Source: Marinilabilia rubra
GTDB lineage: Bacteria > Bacteroidota > Bacteroidia > Bacteroidales > Marinilabiliaceae
Reading direction: 5' to 3'
DNA length: 64,000 nt
Assembly (NCBI RefSeq): GCF_003121985.1
Contig: NZ_QEWP01000016.1
Location: 1 to 64,000 of the forward strand
Each line of letters begins with the position of its first letter. The stretch's first letter is position 1. Shown piece by piece: positions 36,162 to 45,093 of the stretch. A program made the translations under genes and the position numbers. Under the pieces are notes generated by a model, which did no database searches, was not told the origin of the DNA, and worked only from the letters and a program-made list of their open reading frames with translations.

Positions 36162-36857
36162 TTACATGATTCCAAATTTATTCCAGGCATCCACAGCACT
36201 CATTCCATCCTGAATAGCCTTTAGCACGGTCTTTTCGCCCCGTGCCTTTTCAAGTGCTTTCATAAACACTTCCTCTTCTGCCTCCTGTGGTACCACACAT
36301 ACACCATCTATATCTCCGAGGATGATATCCCCGGATTTGATACGTACCCCATTCATCTCAATGGGCACCCGATAATCAATCACCTTTCCCCGAGGCGCCT
36401 GATCCTGAGCATAGGGACCATAAGAGAAAACCGGTAATGCAACATCGTAAATACCCTCCGTATCGCGTGAATAACCATTTACCACCGCCCCCATTCCGCC
36501 ACACATTTTAATGCGGGTAAGCATTAGTTCTCCCATCAATGCATAATTTGGGGAGGAGCCCGAGCATATATATATTTCACCGGGTTTAATGTCGTCAAGG
36601 GCTTCGAGCATTAATCCAAATGGTTTATTCATTAAAGCGTTCTGAGAGTTTGGGGTGAGTTCTTCAAAGCAATCCGCTTCAAGAACTGTCATGGCTCTTC
36701 CTACTACATTCATATTTTCCTTCAATGGTCGGATTTGTGGAGGTAAAAACTGATGCTGGAAGCCCATTTTATCCATAATATCTCCAACTACGGCTGTGTA
36801 TAACTCTTTTCTGATAAAGTCGAAAAGTTCATTGTCGTTTTTCCAGTATTTATTCAT
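36162..36857 (-). CDS. RraA family aldolase-like protein
   Basis: A 231-residue protein of the RraA/HMG-CHA aldolase fold. The glycine-rich turn GGMGAVVNGYSRDT carries the Arg131-Asp132 pair that active 4-hydroxy-4-methyl-2-oxoglutarate aldolases use for pyruvate and metal binding. GDIILGDIDGVCVVP is the second family block. The pair argues for a catalyst rather than an RNase E inhibitor. Neighbours supply a 2-keto-3-deoxy sugar acid, so aldol cleavage to pyruvate plus an aldehyde is the likely job. The start of this gene overlaps the end of the GH2 gene by eight bases. Confidence 0.85.
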   Translation of the reverse strand: MNKYWKNDNELFDFIRKELYTAVVGDIMDKMGFQHQFLPPQIRPLKENMNVVGRAMTVLEADCFEELTPNSQNALMNKPFGLMLEALDDIKPGEIYICSGSSPNYALMGELMLTRIKMCGGMGAVVNGYSRDTEGIYDVALPVFSYGPYAQDQAPRGKVIDYRVPIEMNGVRIKSGDIILGDIDGVCVVPQEAEEEVFMKALEKARGEKTVLKAIQDGMSAVDAWNKFGIM

Positions 36858-39747
36858 TACTTGTCATTATTTCAATTTTTACAGTACCTTGAATGCGATC
36901 TCCTTTTTTCAATGGTCGGTCCCATTGTTTGGCATGACTTCTGAAAAAACGCTCTGCACCCGGATTGTCATACTCAGCAATCAGAAGGTTTGAGCCTCCG
37001 GTTTGCATCCAACATCGAATATGCTGAAGTCCTGCTCCCTTAAGTCTTATTCCGGATTTTGACGCATTAAGAAGACTCGCTTGAAAAATATTTCTTTTTG
37101 TAGAACGAAAATCATTGGTGCCATAACTGGTTTGATCATTTTTCCAGCTCCAGGAGGGGCTTTGGGCAGGGCCCGCCAGACCGCATTCGGGGTTTTGGTT
37201 AAATGCAGAAGCCATTCCCTTGTTTCTGCCAATATGATTCTCCGGGTAGACCGACCACAATCCATCTCTTTTCCAGCTTAAAGATTGTAATTCTTCTGCC
37301 AGACTAAGTCGAATACCCCATTGACGAGGATTTAAGGCTTCTGTTATGACATAATCGTAAACAATAGTCATAAGTCCTGATGGAAAAATGGTGATCACCA
37401 TTTTTCCATTGGCCTTATCGTATGATTCAGTGATATTAATTCGAACCTGTTCTTTAGATCTGTCAACGGTGAATGATTGAATATTCCGGTGGCCTGCACC
37501 AGGTGAAAAAAGTTCAAATTCTGGTGTATCTTTGGTCATCTGAATGCCGTCACCTTCTCCGGTTAACGGAATCAGCATCAATTCCGGCAGATCTTTTAGA
37601 ATTTGATCACCGTTTTTATCCAAGATGGAAAGGCCACCATCTTCTATTTTAAGAGAAAAGTTGTTGCTCTCTGTTATTTGGTCTTTTGATTTGAATTTGG
37701 TGTTATTCTTTTGAGTCCACAATATTTCCGGCTTATTTGAGGAAAACAGGTATTGATCAACAGGAGTATCTCCATCCTTGAACACATCGATTGTCAGCTG
37801 CTCCAGTTCTTCTCTGATCAAAGGGAGCTGGAATTCTTTTGTTTTGCCGGCTTCCAGAGAGATATTCAGGATGCCGCTTTTTTCAGCGTTTTTCCATTGA
37901 ATTTTACATTCACTAAGGTTAGAAAACAGGTAACGGTTTTCCACCTGAAGCCTAACCGGCTCCTTCTGATTTCCGGAAAGTAAATGAATTTTAACAGGAG
38001 AATAAACTTTCTTCATGTGCCAGAATTCCGGTTTTTTTCGGCGCCAACCATCAACTGGCCCCCAGGTTCCATAACCTACAGGTTTTCCTGATGGGAGGAA
38101 GAAGGTATCATCAATTCCTGCCCAAAGAGCACCACCTAAGACGGCTTCGGTTTGGTGCATCTTTTCCCACATCATCATAAAGCCTTCCCCCCAGAAATCA
38201 CGCACCCCGGGATCGGTTATTAGTTCAATACGGTTGTAGGCATTTAGGTGACAGTATTCATCAAAGGTGATTGGGCGTTTTTGTTTGGCATATTTTGCCG
38301 GACCATCAGGTCCGCAATAATGATCGTTGTTAATCTCAAGATAGCCATTATCCATGTTTTCCGACCACATGCTAAACACCCTTGGACGCGAGGGATCGGC
38401 CGTCTTTACCAAATCGGCGGATTGTTTGTATAATTCTTCAAAGTTATGTGACTCATTGGCTAAAGACCACATAAGAATACTTGGATGTGATTTGTCCCGT
38501 TCAATCATCTCCAAGGTAGGTTGGAGAATTGCTTCAAAGTAGTTGCTGTCGTTAACAGGGCCCTCGTGAGCCCAACAAAAAGGAGCTTCTTCCTCCACAA
38601 ACATGCCCAATTCATCACAGGCATCTAAAAGTTTCTGATTGGGAGGGTAGTGTGAAGTACGAATGTAATTAACATTGCCTTCTTTGAATAGTTTTACATC
38701 ATTATACCAAATATTTCCGGTTAATGAACGGCCACGCTGGGGGTGAACTTCATGTCGGCAAACCCCTTTTAGTTTTATGGGGTGATTATTCACAAATACT
38801 TTGTTTTTGCGGACTTCAATTTGTCTAAAACCAAAGCGCTTTGAGATTTTAGTTTGTTCTTTGCCATTGGTTTTAACAGAACAATTCAGATGATATAAAT
38901 TGGGGTGTTCGGGATCCCACTTGGCCGGATTTTTTACTTTCAACTTTACAGTTACGGCATTGTTCCCGGGTGACGCAAAGATCTCAGCCCGCTTTTCTCC
39001 TTTAAGGGGAACCATGTTGTTTTCAGCATCAGTGAGTGAAAAATTGAGGGTTGCCCGCTGATCATTGCGGCTCTCGTTCGAAAGTTTAAGGTCAGCAATT
39101 ATGGTAGCATCTTCATAGTTTTCGTCAAAAACCGTTTGCACATGAAAAGAGGCAAGGTTTACCTCAGAAAGTGCCACCAGTGAAATAGGGCGGGTTATAC
39201 CCCCCAATGGATGTACTGCATATTGAGATGCCGATGAGAGAGTGTCAGCCAGGCTCTCACTGCGAACGGCCAAAGCAATGGTGTTTGTTCCCCTCTTTAA
39301 GGCGTCGGTTACATCTATTTCGAAAGCGGTAAACCCTCCAAGATGGTTGCCAACTTTTTGTCCGTTAATCCATATTTTACAATCGCTGTATACGGCTTCG
39401 CATTTAAGTTTAACTCTGTAACCATCCCAGGAATCGGGAAGTTCAAATTGTCTGTGGTAACCAGCATATTTACCCGTGTCCACTTGAAACCCCTGCATAA
39501 CCCATTCTCCGGGCACTTCAATTTCACTCCAGTGGTGAGCACTTTTTTTCTTCCAAAAGGCTTGTTCTGGTGAGGCATTGAAATGCCAGCTTCCATTGAG
39601 ATCAACTTTTCGTTTCTCAATTCCTTGAACTTTCTTTGGTAGCGGGCTCCAGCGAATTGTCTCAGTTTTTTTGCGATCAAAAGAATATTGAGCCTTGACC
39701 ATTGAGGTGCTTACCAGCAAAATGACTAACAGCTTTATGATTTTCAT
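36850..39747 (-). CDS. LacZ-type GH2 glycoside hydrolase, copy A
   Basis: A 965-residue secreted enzyme (signal peptide ending at VKAQ, about 1-20). The order is a jelly-roll domain (about 45-195), an Ig-like domain (about 200-310), the TIM barrel (about 315-610), a second Ig-like domain and a beta-galactosidase small-chain domain (about 690-960). The acid/base is Glu432 in SLANES and the nucleophile Glu497 in FDEYCH. Total length and five-domain layout match LacZ. It probably removes beta-galactosyl or related residues in the periplasm; other GH2 activities cannot be excluded. It is a diverged paralogue of the next gene. Confidence 0.93.
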   Translation of the reverse strand: MKIIKLLVILLVSTSMVKAQYSFDRKKTETIRWSPLPKKVQGIEKRKVDLNGSWHFNASPEQAFWKKKSAHHWSEIEVPGEWVMQGFQVDTGKYAGYHRQFELPDSWDGYRVKLKCEAVYSDCKIWINGQKVGNHLGGFTAFEIDVTDALKRGTNTIALAVRSESLADTLSSASQYAVHPLGGITRPISLVALSEVNLASFHVQTVFDENYEDATIIADLKLSNESRNDQRATLNFSLTDAENNMVPLKGEKRAEIFASPGNNAVTVKLKVKNPAKWDPEHPNLYHLNCSVKTNGKEQTKISKRFGFRQIEVRKNKVFVNNHPIKLKGVCRHEVHPQRGRSLTGNIWYNDVKLFKEGNVNYIRTSHYPPNQKLLDACDELGMFVEEEAPFCWAHEGPVNDSNYFEAILQPTLEMIERDKSHPSILMWSLANESHNFEELYKQSADLVKTADPSRPRVFSMWSENMDNGYLEINNDHYCGPDGPAKYAKQKRPITFDEYCHLNAYNRIELITDPGVRDFWGEGFMMMWEKMHQTEAVLGGALWAGIDDTFFLPSGKPVGYGTWGPVDGWRRKKPEFWHMKKVYSPVKIHLLSGNQKEPVRLQVENRYLFSNLSECKIQWKNAEKSGILNISLEAGKTKEFQLPLIREELEQLTIDVFKDGDTPVDQYLFSSNKPEILWTQKNNTKFKSKDQITESNNFSLKIEDGGLSILDKNGDQILKDLPELMLIPLTGEGDGIQMTKDTPEFELFSPGAGHRNIQSFTVDRSKEQVRINITESYDKANGKMVITIFPSGLMTIVYDYVITEALNPRQWGIRLSLAEELQSLSWKRDGLWSVYPENHIGRNKGMASAFNQNPECGLAGPAQSPSWSWKNDQTSYGTNDFRSTKRNIFQASLLNASKSGIRLKGAGLQHIRCWMQTGGSNLLIAEYDNPGAERFFRSHAKQWDRPLKKGDRIQGTVKIEIMTSNE

Positions 39748-39774
39748 TTTAAAAAGTTTTTGTCTGGTTAATTT

Positions 39775-42702
39775 TTATTTTTTTACTAACTGAAGCTTGA
39801 CAGAGGATTTAAACGTACTGCCTTCTTCAAGTTTTTCTCGTTCATCACTATAGTGCCCCCCAAAGAAGAGATCTCCTCCTCCTGTTGAATAGCCGGCTAC
39901 TAAAAAACTGATATTATTGGAGCCATTGACAAAGGATCTGAAAGCTTGTTCGCCATTCGACAAAACGGTAATTCCCCTGCCATTTGAATTTGATAAAGCT
40001 GCCCAATAAACATTTTCCCTGGTTGCCCTGAAATCATTTGTTCCCAGTTCAATAGCATCAAATCGCCAGTCATTTACCGGTTTTTTGCTATAAGCTTCCT
40101 GATGCAAGGCTTTTTCTCCAAAAGGAAGGGCAGTGCCGTTTGTTCGTCCTATGTGGTTTTCAGGATACCAGCTCCAAAGGCCGCGTCGGTACCATTGAAG
40201 TTTATGAGAACTCCGGGGCACAGAAAAAACCAGCCCCCATTGTCTGGGATTCATTTCTATTTTTGAGGTCATTTGGTAATCCACTAAAAGCTGACCATTG
40301 TTCGTAAATGAAAAATTAATTTGACCTTCTGCCTGATAAAAATTCACCTTTACTGATACCTTTACGGAGTCGTTTTTTTGATACCATTTGACCTCTTTCA
40401 CTTTTTTCCCTGAACAAACGGAGTTGTGAAGAGGGATTTCAAGACTATGTTCGGTATTGCATGGACCTGTTTTCAACTCAAGCATCATTAATTCAGTTCC
40501 TCCATTAAGCACACTTTCTCCATTCACCTTTGCGCCCGAAACAATACCGGATTTGAGATCGAAGTCCCAGCTAAAATCCTGCCCCTTAATGGTTAGTTGA
40601 TCATTATGCTCATTTACGTCCAAATTAGAGGAAGTCATTTTCTGGAAGGGAAAATCATCCCGTTTTACATCACCAATTTCGATAGCGCAAGCTTCCACTT
40701 CTATATTTTGCGGAGATACGAAACGTAGGGTAAGAATCTTTCCGTTCATATCCTCAATTTGTGGATGAATACTCAGAATTCCACATTTTTTGGGCGGCAA
40801 ATTCATTTCGGAAATGCCTTTTTCTTTTCCAATTTCCCAATGAATTTGACATTCATTTAAGTTTGTGAAGTCAAACCGGTTTTCCACCTGCAACCTAATG
40901 GGCTCGCCTTGTGAGGGAACAGGAATTTGGCGACTGTGAATTTTAACAGGGGAATAACTCTTTTTCATATGATAATACTCGGGTTTCCTGCGCCGCCAGC
41001 CGTCTATTGGTCCCCATTCTCCATAGCCTACGGCGCGGCCGTCGGGCAAGTAAAAGACGTCATCAATTCCCGACCAGATGGCACCTCCAACACAGCCTCT
41101 GCTGTGATACATGTTTTCCCACATTTTTCGGAATCCTCTCCCCCAGGCATCACGCACCCCCGGATCAGTTTTGATTTCTTGTCGATTGTAGGTATTCAGA
41201 TGTGCATATTCCCCAAACAAAAGAGGCCTTTCAAAATCTTCAGCAACCCGAGGGCCTGAGGTACCTGGGTAATGAATATTGGCTACCGGCATTTTTTTAC
41301 TGCCATGATTGTTGAACGCTCCATAAGCCTGGTCATGAAAAGTGGTGGGCCGTGTAGGATCTTCTTTGGCATAAAAGTCTGCCAATTTTGACCAGTTGTT
41401 GGTCCACATGGATTCATTAGCCATTGACCATAGGATTATACTGGGATGGTTTTTGAAAAAAGCCAAATTTGCGCTGGCAATTTCTTCAAAATAGTCATAA
41501 AAAGACGACTCTTTGGGGCTATTTTCTATCCAATGCTTGTTTGCATGGTGTCCTACCCAACTAATTGGATTCTCAAGTTCAACGTACAAACCCAAACTGT
41601 CGCACCACTCAATAAATTCCTTTGACGGTGGATAATGAGAAGTTCGAATATAATTAACATTGCCCTGCTTGAATATTTTGGCATCTTGTTTCCACAATTC
41701 CGGTGTAAGGCTTCTGCCCCGGAGGGGATGTACTTCATGCCGGTTTACTCCTTTTAATTTGACCGGAACACCATTTACAAAAAGTTGGTTTCCCACTACC
41801 TTTATTTCTCGAAACCCAACATTTTTCACTATGGTTTCAGAACCACCTAAAGAATTCAGTGTGATTTCAACTTTATATAAATTAGGATGTTCAGCATCCC
41901 ATTTCAGAGGATTGTTTACCGGCAGTGAAAATTGAATGTCTTGTTGCTTTTTGCCATTCAAAATAATACTTTTCCGATTTCCAGGCAATTTAACACTCTC
42001 TCCATCAGGATCAAATAAACGCAAGCTCACTTCAGCTTTGTTAATCCTTGCGTCGTTTTGTAGATTGGCCGAAAGCTTTAATTCAGCATCCTGGTATTGT
42101 TCATCTAAAGACGTTTCTATTGATAGATCAGACAGATGCAGTTCCGGAACGGCATACAAGTATATTTTTCTTAAGATACCCCCTAATTGATGAGCGGCAT
42201 ATTGAGTACCTGACATAAGAGTGTCTGCCATTGTCTCTGCAGTTACCGAAACAGTAATTCTATTGCTTTTACTGATTTTAAGAGCGGAGCTGACCTCTTT
42301 TTCAAAAGCAACCAAAGGCCCTGTATGAGAACCAACACTTTTACCATTAATGACTAAATCAGCTTTACTGAAAACAGCATCACAGCGCAGGAAAATCTTG
42401 CTGTTTTTCCATGTAGAGGGTACGGTAAAGGTGCGGGAATAAGTTCCGGCTTCTCCATCCTTTACCTGGAATCCTTGCATGGTCCATTCACCTGGAACCT
42501 GAATTAGAGACCAGTCCTCTGCCTCAGCCTTGACCTCAGCGGGAAATCCCATATAAGACGAATGAAAATGCCATTCACCGGTTAAGTCCAGTGTTCCAGG
42601 GCTAACAGATGAGCTGTTTGGAACAACAGTCATTTGTCCCTTACATACGGAAAGCATCACCCAAAGTAGCAACAAATAGGATATTCTTCGTTTTGTATTC
42701 AT
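39775..42702 (-). CDS. LacZ-type GH2 glycoside hydrolase, copy B
   Basis: A 975-residue secreted enzyme with a signal peptide ending near CKGQ (about 1-22). Domain order is the same as copy A. The acid/base is Glu430 in SMANES and the nucleophile Glu498 in LFGEYAHL. The C-terminal small-chain domain has RRGLWSWYPENHIGRTNG. It lies 27 bases upstream of copy A on the same strand, so both are co-transcribed. Active-site loops near the nucleophile differ (a copy B insert before it contains NIHYPGTSGP), which suggests different linkages or leaving groups. It is the first gene of the minus-strand run. Confidence 0.93.
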   Translation of the reverse strand: MNTKRRISYLLLLWVMLSVCKGQMTVVPNSSSVSPGTLDLTGEWHFHSSYMGFPAEVKAEAEDWSLIQVPGEWTMQGFQVKDGEAGTYSRTFTVPSTWKNSKIFLRCDAVFSKADLVINGKSVGSHTGPLVAFEKEVSSALKISKSNRITVSVTAETMADTLMSGTQYAAHQLGGILRKIYLYAVPELHLSDLSIETSLDEQYQDAELKLSANLQNDARINKAEVSLRLFDPDGESVKLPGNRKSIILNGKKQQDIQFSLPVNNPLKWDAEHPNLYKVEITLNSLGGSETIVKNVGFREIKVVGNQLFVNGVPVKLKGVNRHEVHPLRGRSLTPELWKQDAKIFKQGNVNYIRTSHYPPSKEFIEWCDSLGLYVELENPISWVGHHANKHWIENSPKESSFYDYFEEIASANLAFFKNHPSIILWSMANESMWTNNWSKLADFYAKEDPTRPTTFHDQAYGAFNNHGSKKMPVANIHYPGTSGPRVAEDFERPLLFGEYAHLNTYNRQEIKTDPGVRDAWGRGFRKMWENMYHSRGCVGGAIWSGIDDVFYLPDGRAVGYGEWGPIDGWRRRKPEYYHMKKSYSPVKIHSRQIPVPSQGEPIRLQVENRFDFTNLNECQIHWEIGKEKGISEMNLPPKKCGILSIHPQIEDMNGKILTLRFVSPQNIEVEACAIEIGDVKRDDFPFQKMTSSNLDVNEHNDQLTIKGQDFSWDFDLKSGIVSGAKVNGESVLNGGTELMMLELKTGPCNTEHSLEIPLHNSVCSGKKVKEVKWYQKNDSVKVSVKVNFYQAEGQINFSFTNNGQLLVDYQMTSKIEMNPRQWGLVFSVPRSSHKLQWYRRGLWSWYPENHIGRTNGTALPFGEKALHQEAYSKKPVNDWRFDAIELGTNDFRATRENVYWAALSNSNGRGITVLSNGEQAFRSFVNGSNNISFLVAGYSTGGGDLFFGGHYSDEREKLEEGSTFKSSVKLQLVKK

Positions 42703-42798
42703 GGTATTTGAAATTTAACTTATCAATTTAATTCCTGATTGTATTACAAGCGGCTGCTTGTCATCTTTATCCTTTAATGATTATCAATTATGTGTTTC

Positions 42799-42861
42799 AA
42801 AATTACAGTGTTTTGAAATAAATCATTTGAATCATTTTATCTTTGAATTGAACTAAATTTG
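42799..42861. promoter_or_regulatory. Divergent Bacteroidota-type promoter elements
   Basis: Facing the AraC gene, TAAATTTG (42854-42861) fits the TAnnTTTG -7 consensus, with a TTTG -33 candidate at 42827-42830 (23-base gap). Facing the GH2 gene, the minus strand reads TAATTTTG at 42799-42806. Only the AraC-side pair has both elements. The 238-base divergent spacer is where the regulator would act. Confidence 0.4.
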
Positions 42862-42940
42862 CCAAGATTGGGATAAATGAGTAAATTTTATTCAATTTGA
42901 GTTTTAAGAATGAACAGACTTAAGTATTTAAAGGATTATC

Positions 42941-43831
42941 ATGCAAGCAAAATATCATAAACTCACGAAACAATTACATCAGTCGATTGCCATCCGAAAG
43001 GATACCCGAATGGCTTTTTTCGATCATTGGCATTATCACTCTGAGCTTGAATTGGTTTATATACTACAAGGAAAAGGCACTCGTTTTATAGGTGACGATA
43101 TTTCTCCTTTTAATAGCGGGGATCTGGTTCTTTTAGGTGCTGGATTGCCACATGTTTGGAAAAGTGATGACGTTTATTTTGAGAGCAATTCCAAAAATAA
43201 GGTAAGCGCCATTGTTCTGCATTTTGGGGCTAATTTCATGGGAGAGAACCTGTGGGAATTGCCTGAGATGAGCTCCATAAAAGAACTATTTCAAATTTCT
43301 CCAAGGGGTGTTTGTTATCATTTACCGGAGGGACATACCGTAAAAATGCAACTAAAGAAAATGCTTAATCAGTCTCCTTTTACCCGATTATTGAGTTTGC
43401 TCTCCATTTTAAATAAACTTGCCAGGATAGATAAAAGATCAGTTTTGTCAGGAATTCCCTTTGCCGAACATTATCAAAAACATCAATCTAACCGAATTGA
43501 TAAAATTTATGACTATATACTTTCTAATTTTGACAATGACATAAAACTGGAAGACCTTGCTCTAAAGGCTAACATGACTCCTGCGTCTCTCTGTCGGTTT
43601 TTTAAGCAAAAAACCCGCAAATCCATAAGTGAATGCATCAATGAAGTTCGGATTGGTTTTGCCTGTAAGTTATTGATTGAAGACAATTTTTCCATCTCTG
43701 AAATTTGTTTTCGTTGTGGTTATAATAACCTTTCCTACTTTAACCGGCAGTTTAAAAATATTATTGGATTAACTCCTGGAAATTATCAGAAAAAGAAGAG
43801 TTTGTTTGAAGAGACAAAAAGTAAGGACTAG
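42941..43831 (+). CDS. AraC family regulator with N-terminal cupin sensor
   Basis: A 296-residue protein. The N-terminal half is an AraC-type cupin arm (FFDHWHYHSELELVYILQG and LVLLGAGLPHVWKS), which binds a small ligand, often a sugar. The C-terminal 100 residues hold two helix-turn-helix units (KLEDLALKANMTPASLCRFF and SEICFRCGYNNLSYFNRQF) and end in the family motif GLTPGNYQ. It is divergent from the GH2 genes and so is the probable activator of the whole locus. The cupin HxH pattern in HWHYH could bind a metal or sugar; this is a guess. Confidence 0.92.
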   Translation: MQAKYHKLTKQLHQSIAIRKDTRMAFFDHWHYHSELELVYILQGKGTRFIGDDISPFNSGDLVLLGAGLPHVWKSDDVYFESNSKNKVSAIVLHFGANFMGENLWELPEMSSIKELFQISPRGVCYHLPEGHTVKMQLKKMLNQSPFTRLLSLLSILNKLARIDKRSVLSGIPFAEHYQKHQSNRIDKIYDYILSNFDNDIKLEDLALKANMTPASLCRFFKQKTRKSISECINEVRIGFACKLLIEDNFSISEICFRCGYNNLSYFNRQFKNIIGLTPGNYQKKKSLFEETKSKD

Positions 43832-44251
43832 TATTTGCACAGGCATGCAGATTTAAATTCTGTCCTAAACATACTATTATCACCATAATTAAATTAAACT
43901 GATTAGATTTTTTGGGCCAAACTAAATAAACTCCAGATTAAAGGAAATAGCTCTTATCAAAACAGCTCTTTTTCTTATTGTTTCAGATTCAAATCTCCTC
44001 CACTCCTGCTTCGTAACAGCGTCGTAACAGCTGCACTATAAAGTCATATTAAATTCATTATAAAGTCGTATTAAAGTCGTATTAAATTCAGTTTTTATTG
44101 AATTTAGTTTGACTTTGTAATGACTTATTAATAACTTGAAAACTAATTTGTAGTGGGCTTGCCACGAAGTTGTCACGAACCTGATCAGAAACTGGCAGGT
44201 GACAAAGCATTTTGAGAAAGAAAAATATTAAATAACCTAACAAACTAAACA
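43832..44251. repeat. Spacer with direct repeats and a long imperfect hairpin
   Basis: This 420-base gap has no gene. Copies of aaagtcRtatta (R = a or g) start at 44040, 44062 and 44073; two are extended to aaagtcNtattaaattca. The third (44073-44090) pairs with tgaatttagtttgacttt (44099-44116), 15 of 18 positions, around an eight-base loop. A smaller direct repeat, cgtaacagc, occurs twice near 44011-44030. The block lies upstream of a DUF6266 gene and may be regulatory or a mobile scar. Confidence 0.55.
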
Positions 44252-44884
44252 ATGGCACGACTAAAACAAGGCATTAACGGTCCAGGACAGGGAAGAGTTG
44301 GCAATGTTATTATGTATGAAATGTATGGTAAAACCTACCTCCGCTCCCGCCCGAACCGGTACAAAGACAAAAAATCGGAAAAACAACTGGCACAGCGTCA
44401 GCGGCTCACACTGGCACAAAACCTGGTACGGTATCTCAATCACCTGATACGCATCACCATGAAAGACATTTCAACGGGACGATCCACCTACCACACAGCT
44501 GTTTCAATGAACCTTAAAGAAGCCATTGAGGGCAATTATCCCGATCAATTTATCAATCCGGAAAAAGTTGTTCTCAGCAAAGGAGACCTTACCACCCCCG
44601 AAACTGTGAGTTTCAAAAAGACCGATGAAGGAATCCTTGTGGAGTGGTCTGCCGAAAACAAGAGGGTTGGCTCCAATCACCCATCTGACAATTTAATCTG
44701 GTGCATGAAGGACTTAGAGTTATTGGTCCATGGAGATTATCAGATCACCACCATAAAAAGACACCAGGGAAAGGCTTTATTGCTCACTCCCATCTCCCGG
44801 GAACCGGTGGAACTATGGATCATGTTCCGCAGTGCAGACGAAACGATGATAAGTGACACCAAATGGGTGGGAACGATTGATTAA
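44252..44884 (+). CDS. DUF6266 family protein
   Basis: A 210-residue protein of unknown function. The N-terminus MARLKQGINGPGQGRVGNV with RSRPNRYKD and the KQLAQRQRL helix is the family hallmark. The C-terminal half is beta-rich with regular tryptophans (VEWSAEN, LIWCM, ELWIMF). There is no signal peptide. Members are orphan genes in Bacteroidota, often in accessory regions. It borders the island that starts at 46.2 kb and has an unusual repeat-rich upstream region. Confidence 0.75.
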   Translation: MARLKQGINGPGQGRVGNVIMYEMYGKTYLRSRPNRYKDKKSEKQLAQRQRLTLAQNLVRYLNHLIRITMKDISTGRSTYHTAVSMNLKEAIEGNYPDQFINPEKVVLSKGDLTTPETVSFKKTDEGILVEWSAENKRVGSNHPSDNLIWCMKDLELLVHGDYQITTIKRHQGKALLLTPISREPVELWIMFRSADETMISDTKWVGTID

Positions 44885-45093
44885 TTAACCGGTTGGCTTG
44901 TAATATTAGCATTGAAAAGAATTTGAACAGAGTTAGTTCCTCTGCTGTTATGGTCTGAGAATAATCATTAAGATAAAGCGTTTTGGGGTTCTACCCCAGT
45001 ATTAAGTATACCTGAATTCTTAAGTCTGGCAAACAATTAAGGACGGGTCTGGTTATTAAAAGGTCAATACAGCAACTTACGATTAAAAAAACT

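Noticed and set aside
43832-44251. Repeat block upstream of DUF6266 as a CRISPR remnant
   Set aside because: Units are short, adjacent or overlapping, and there are no spacers of constant length.
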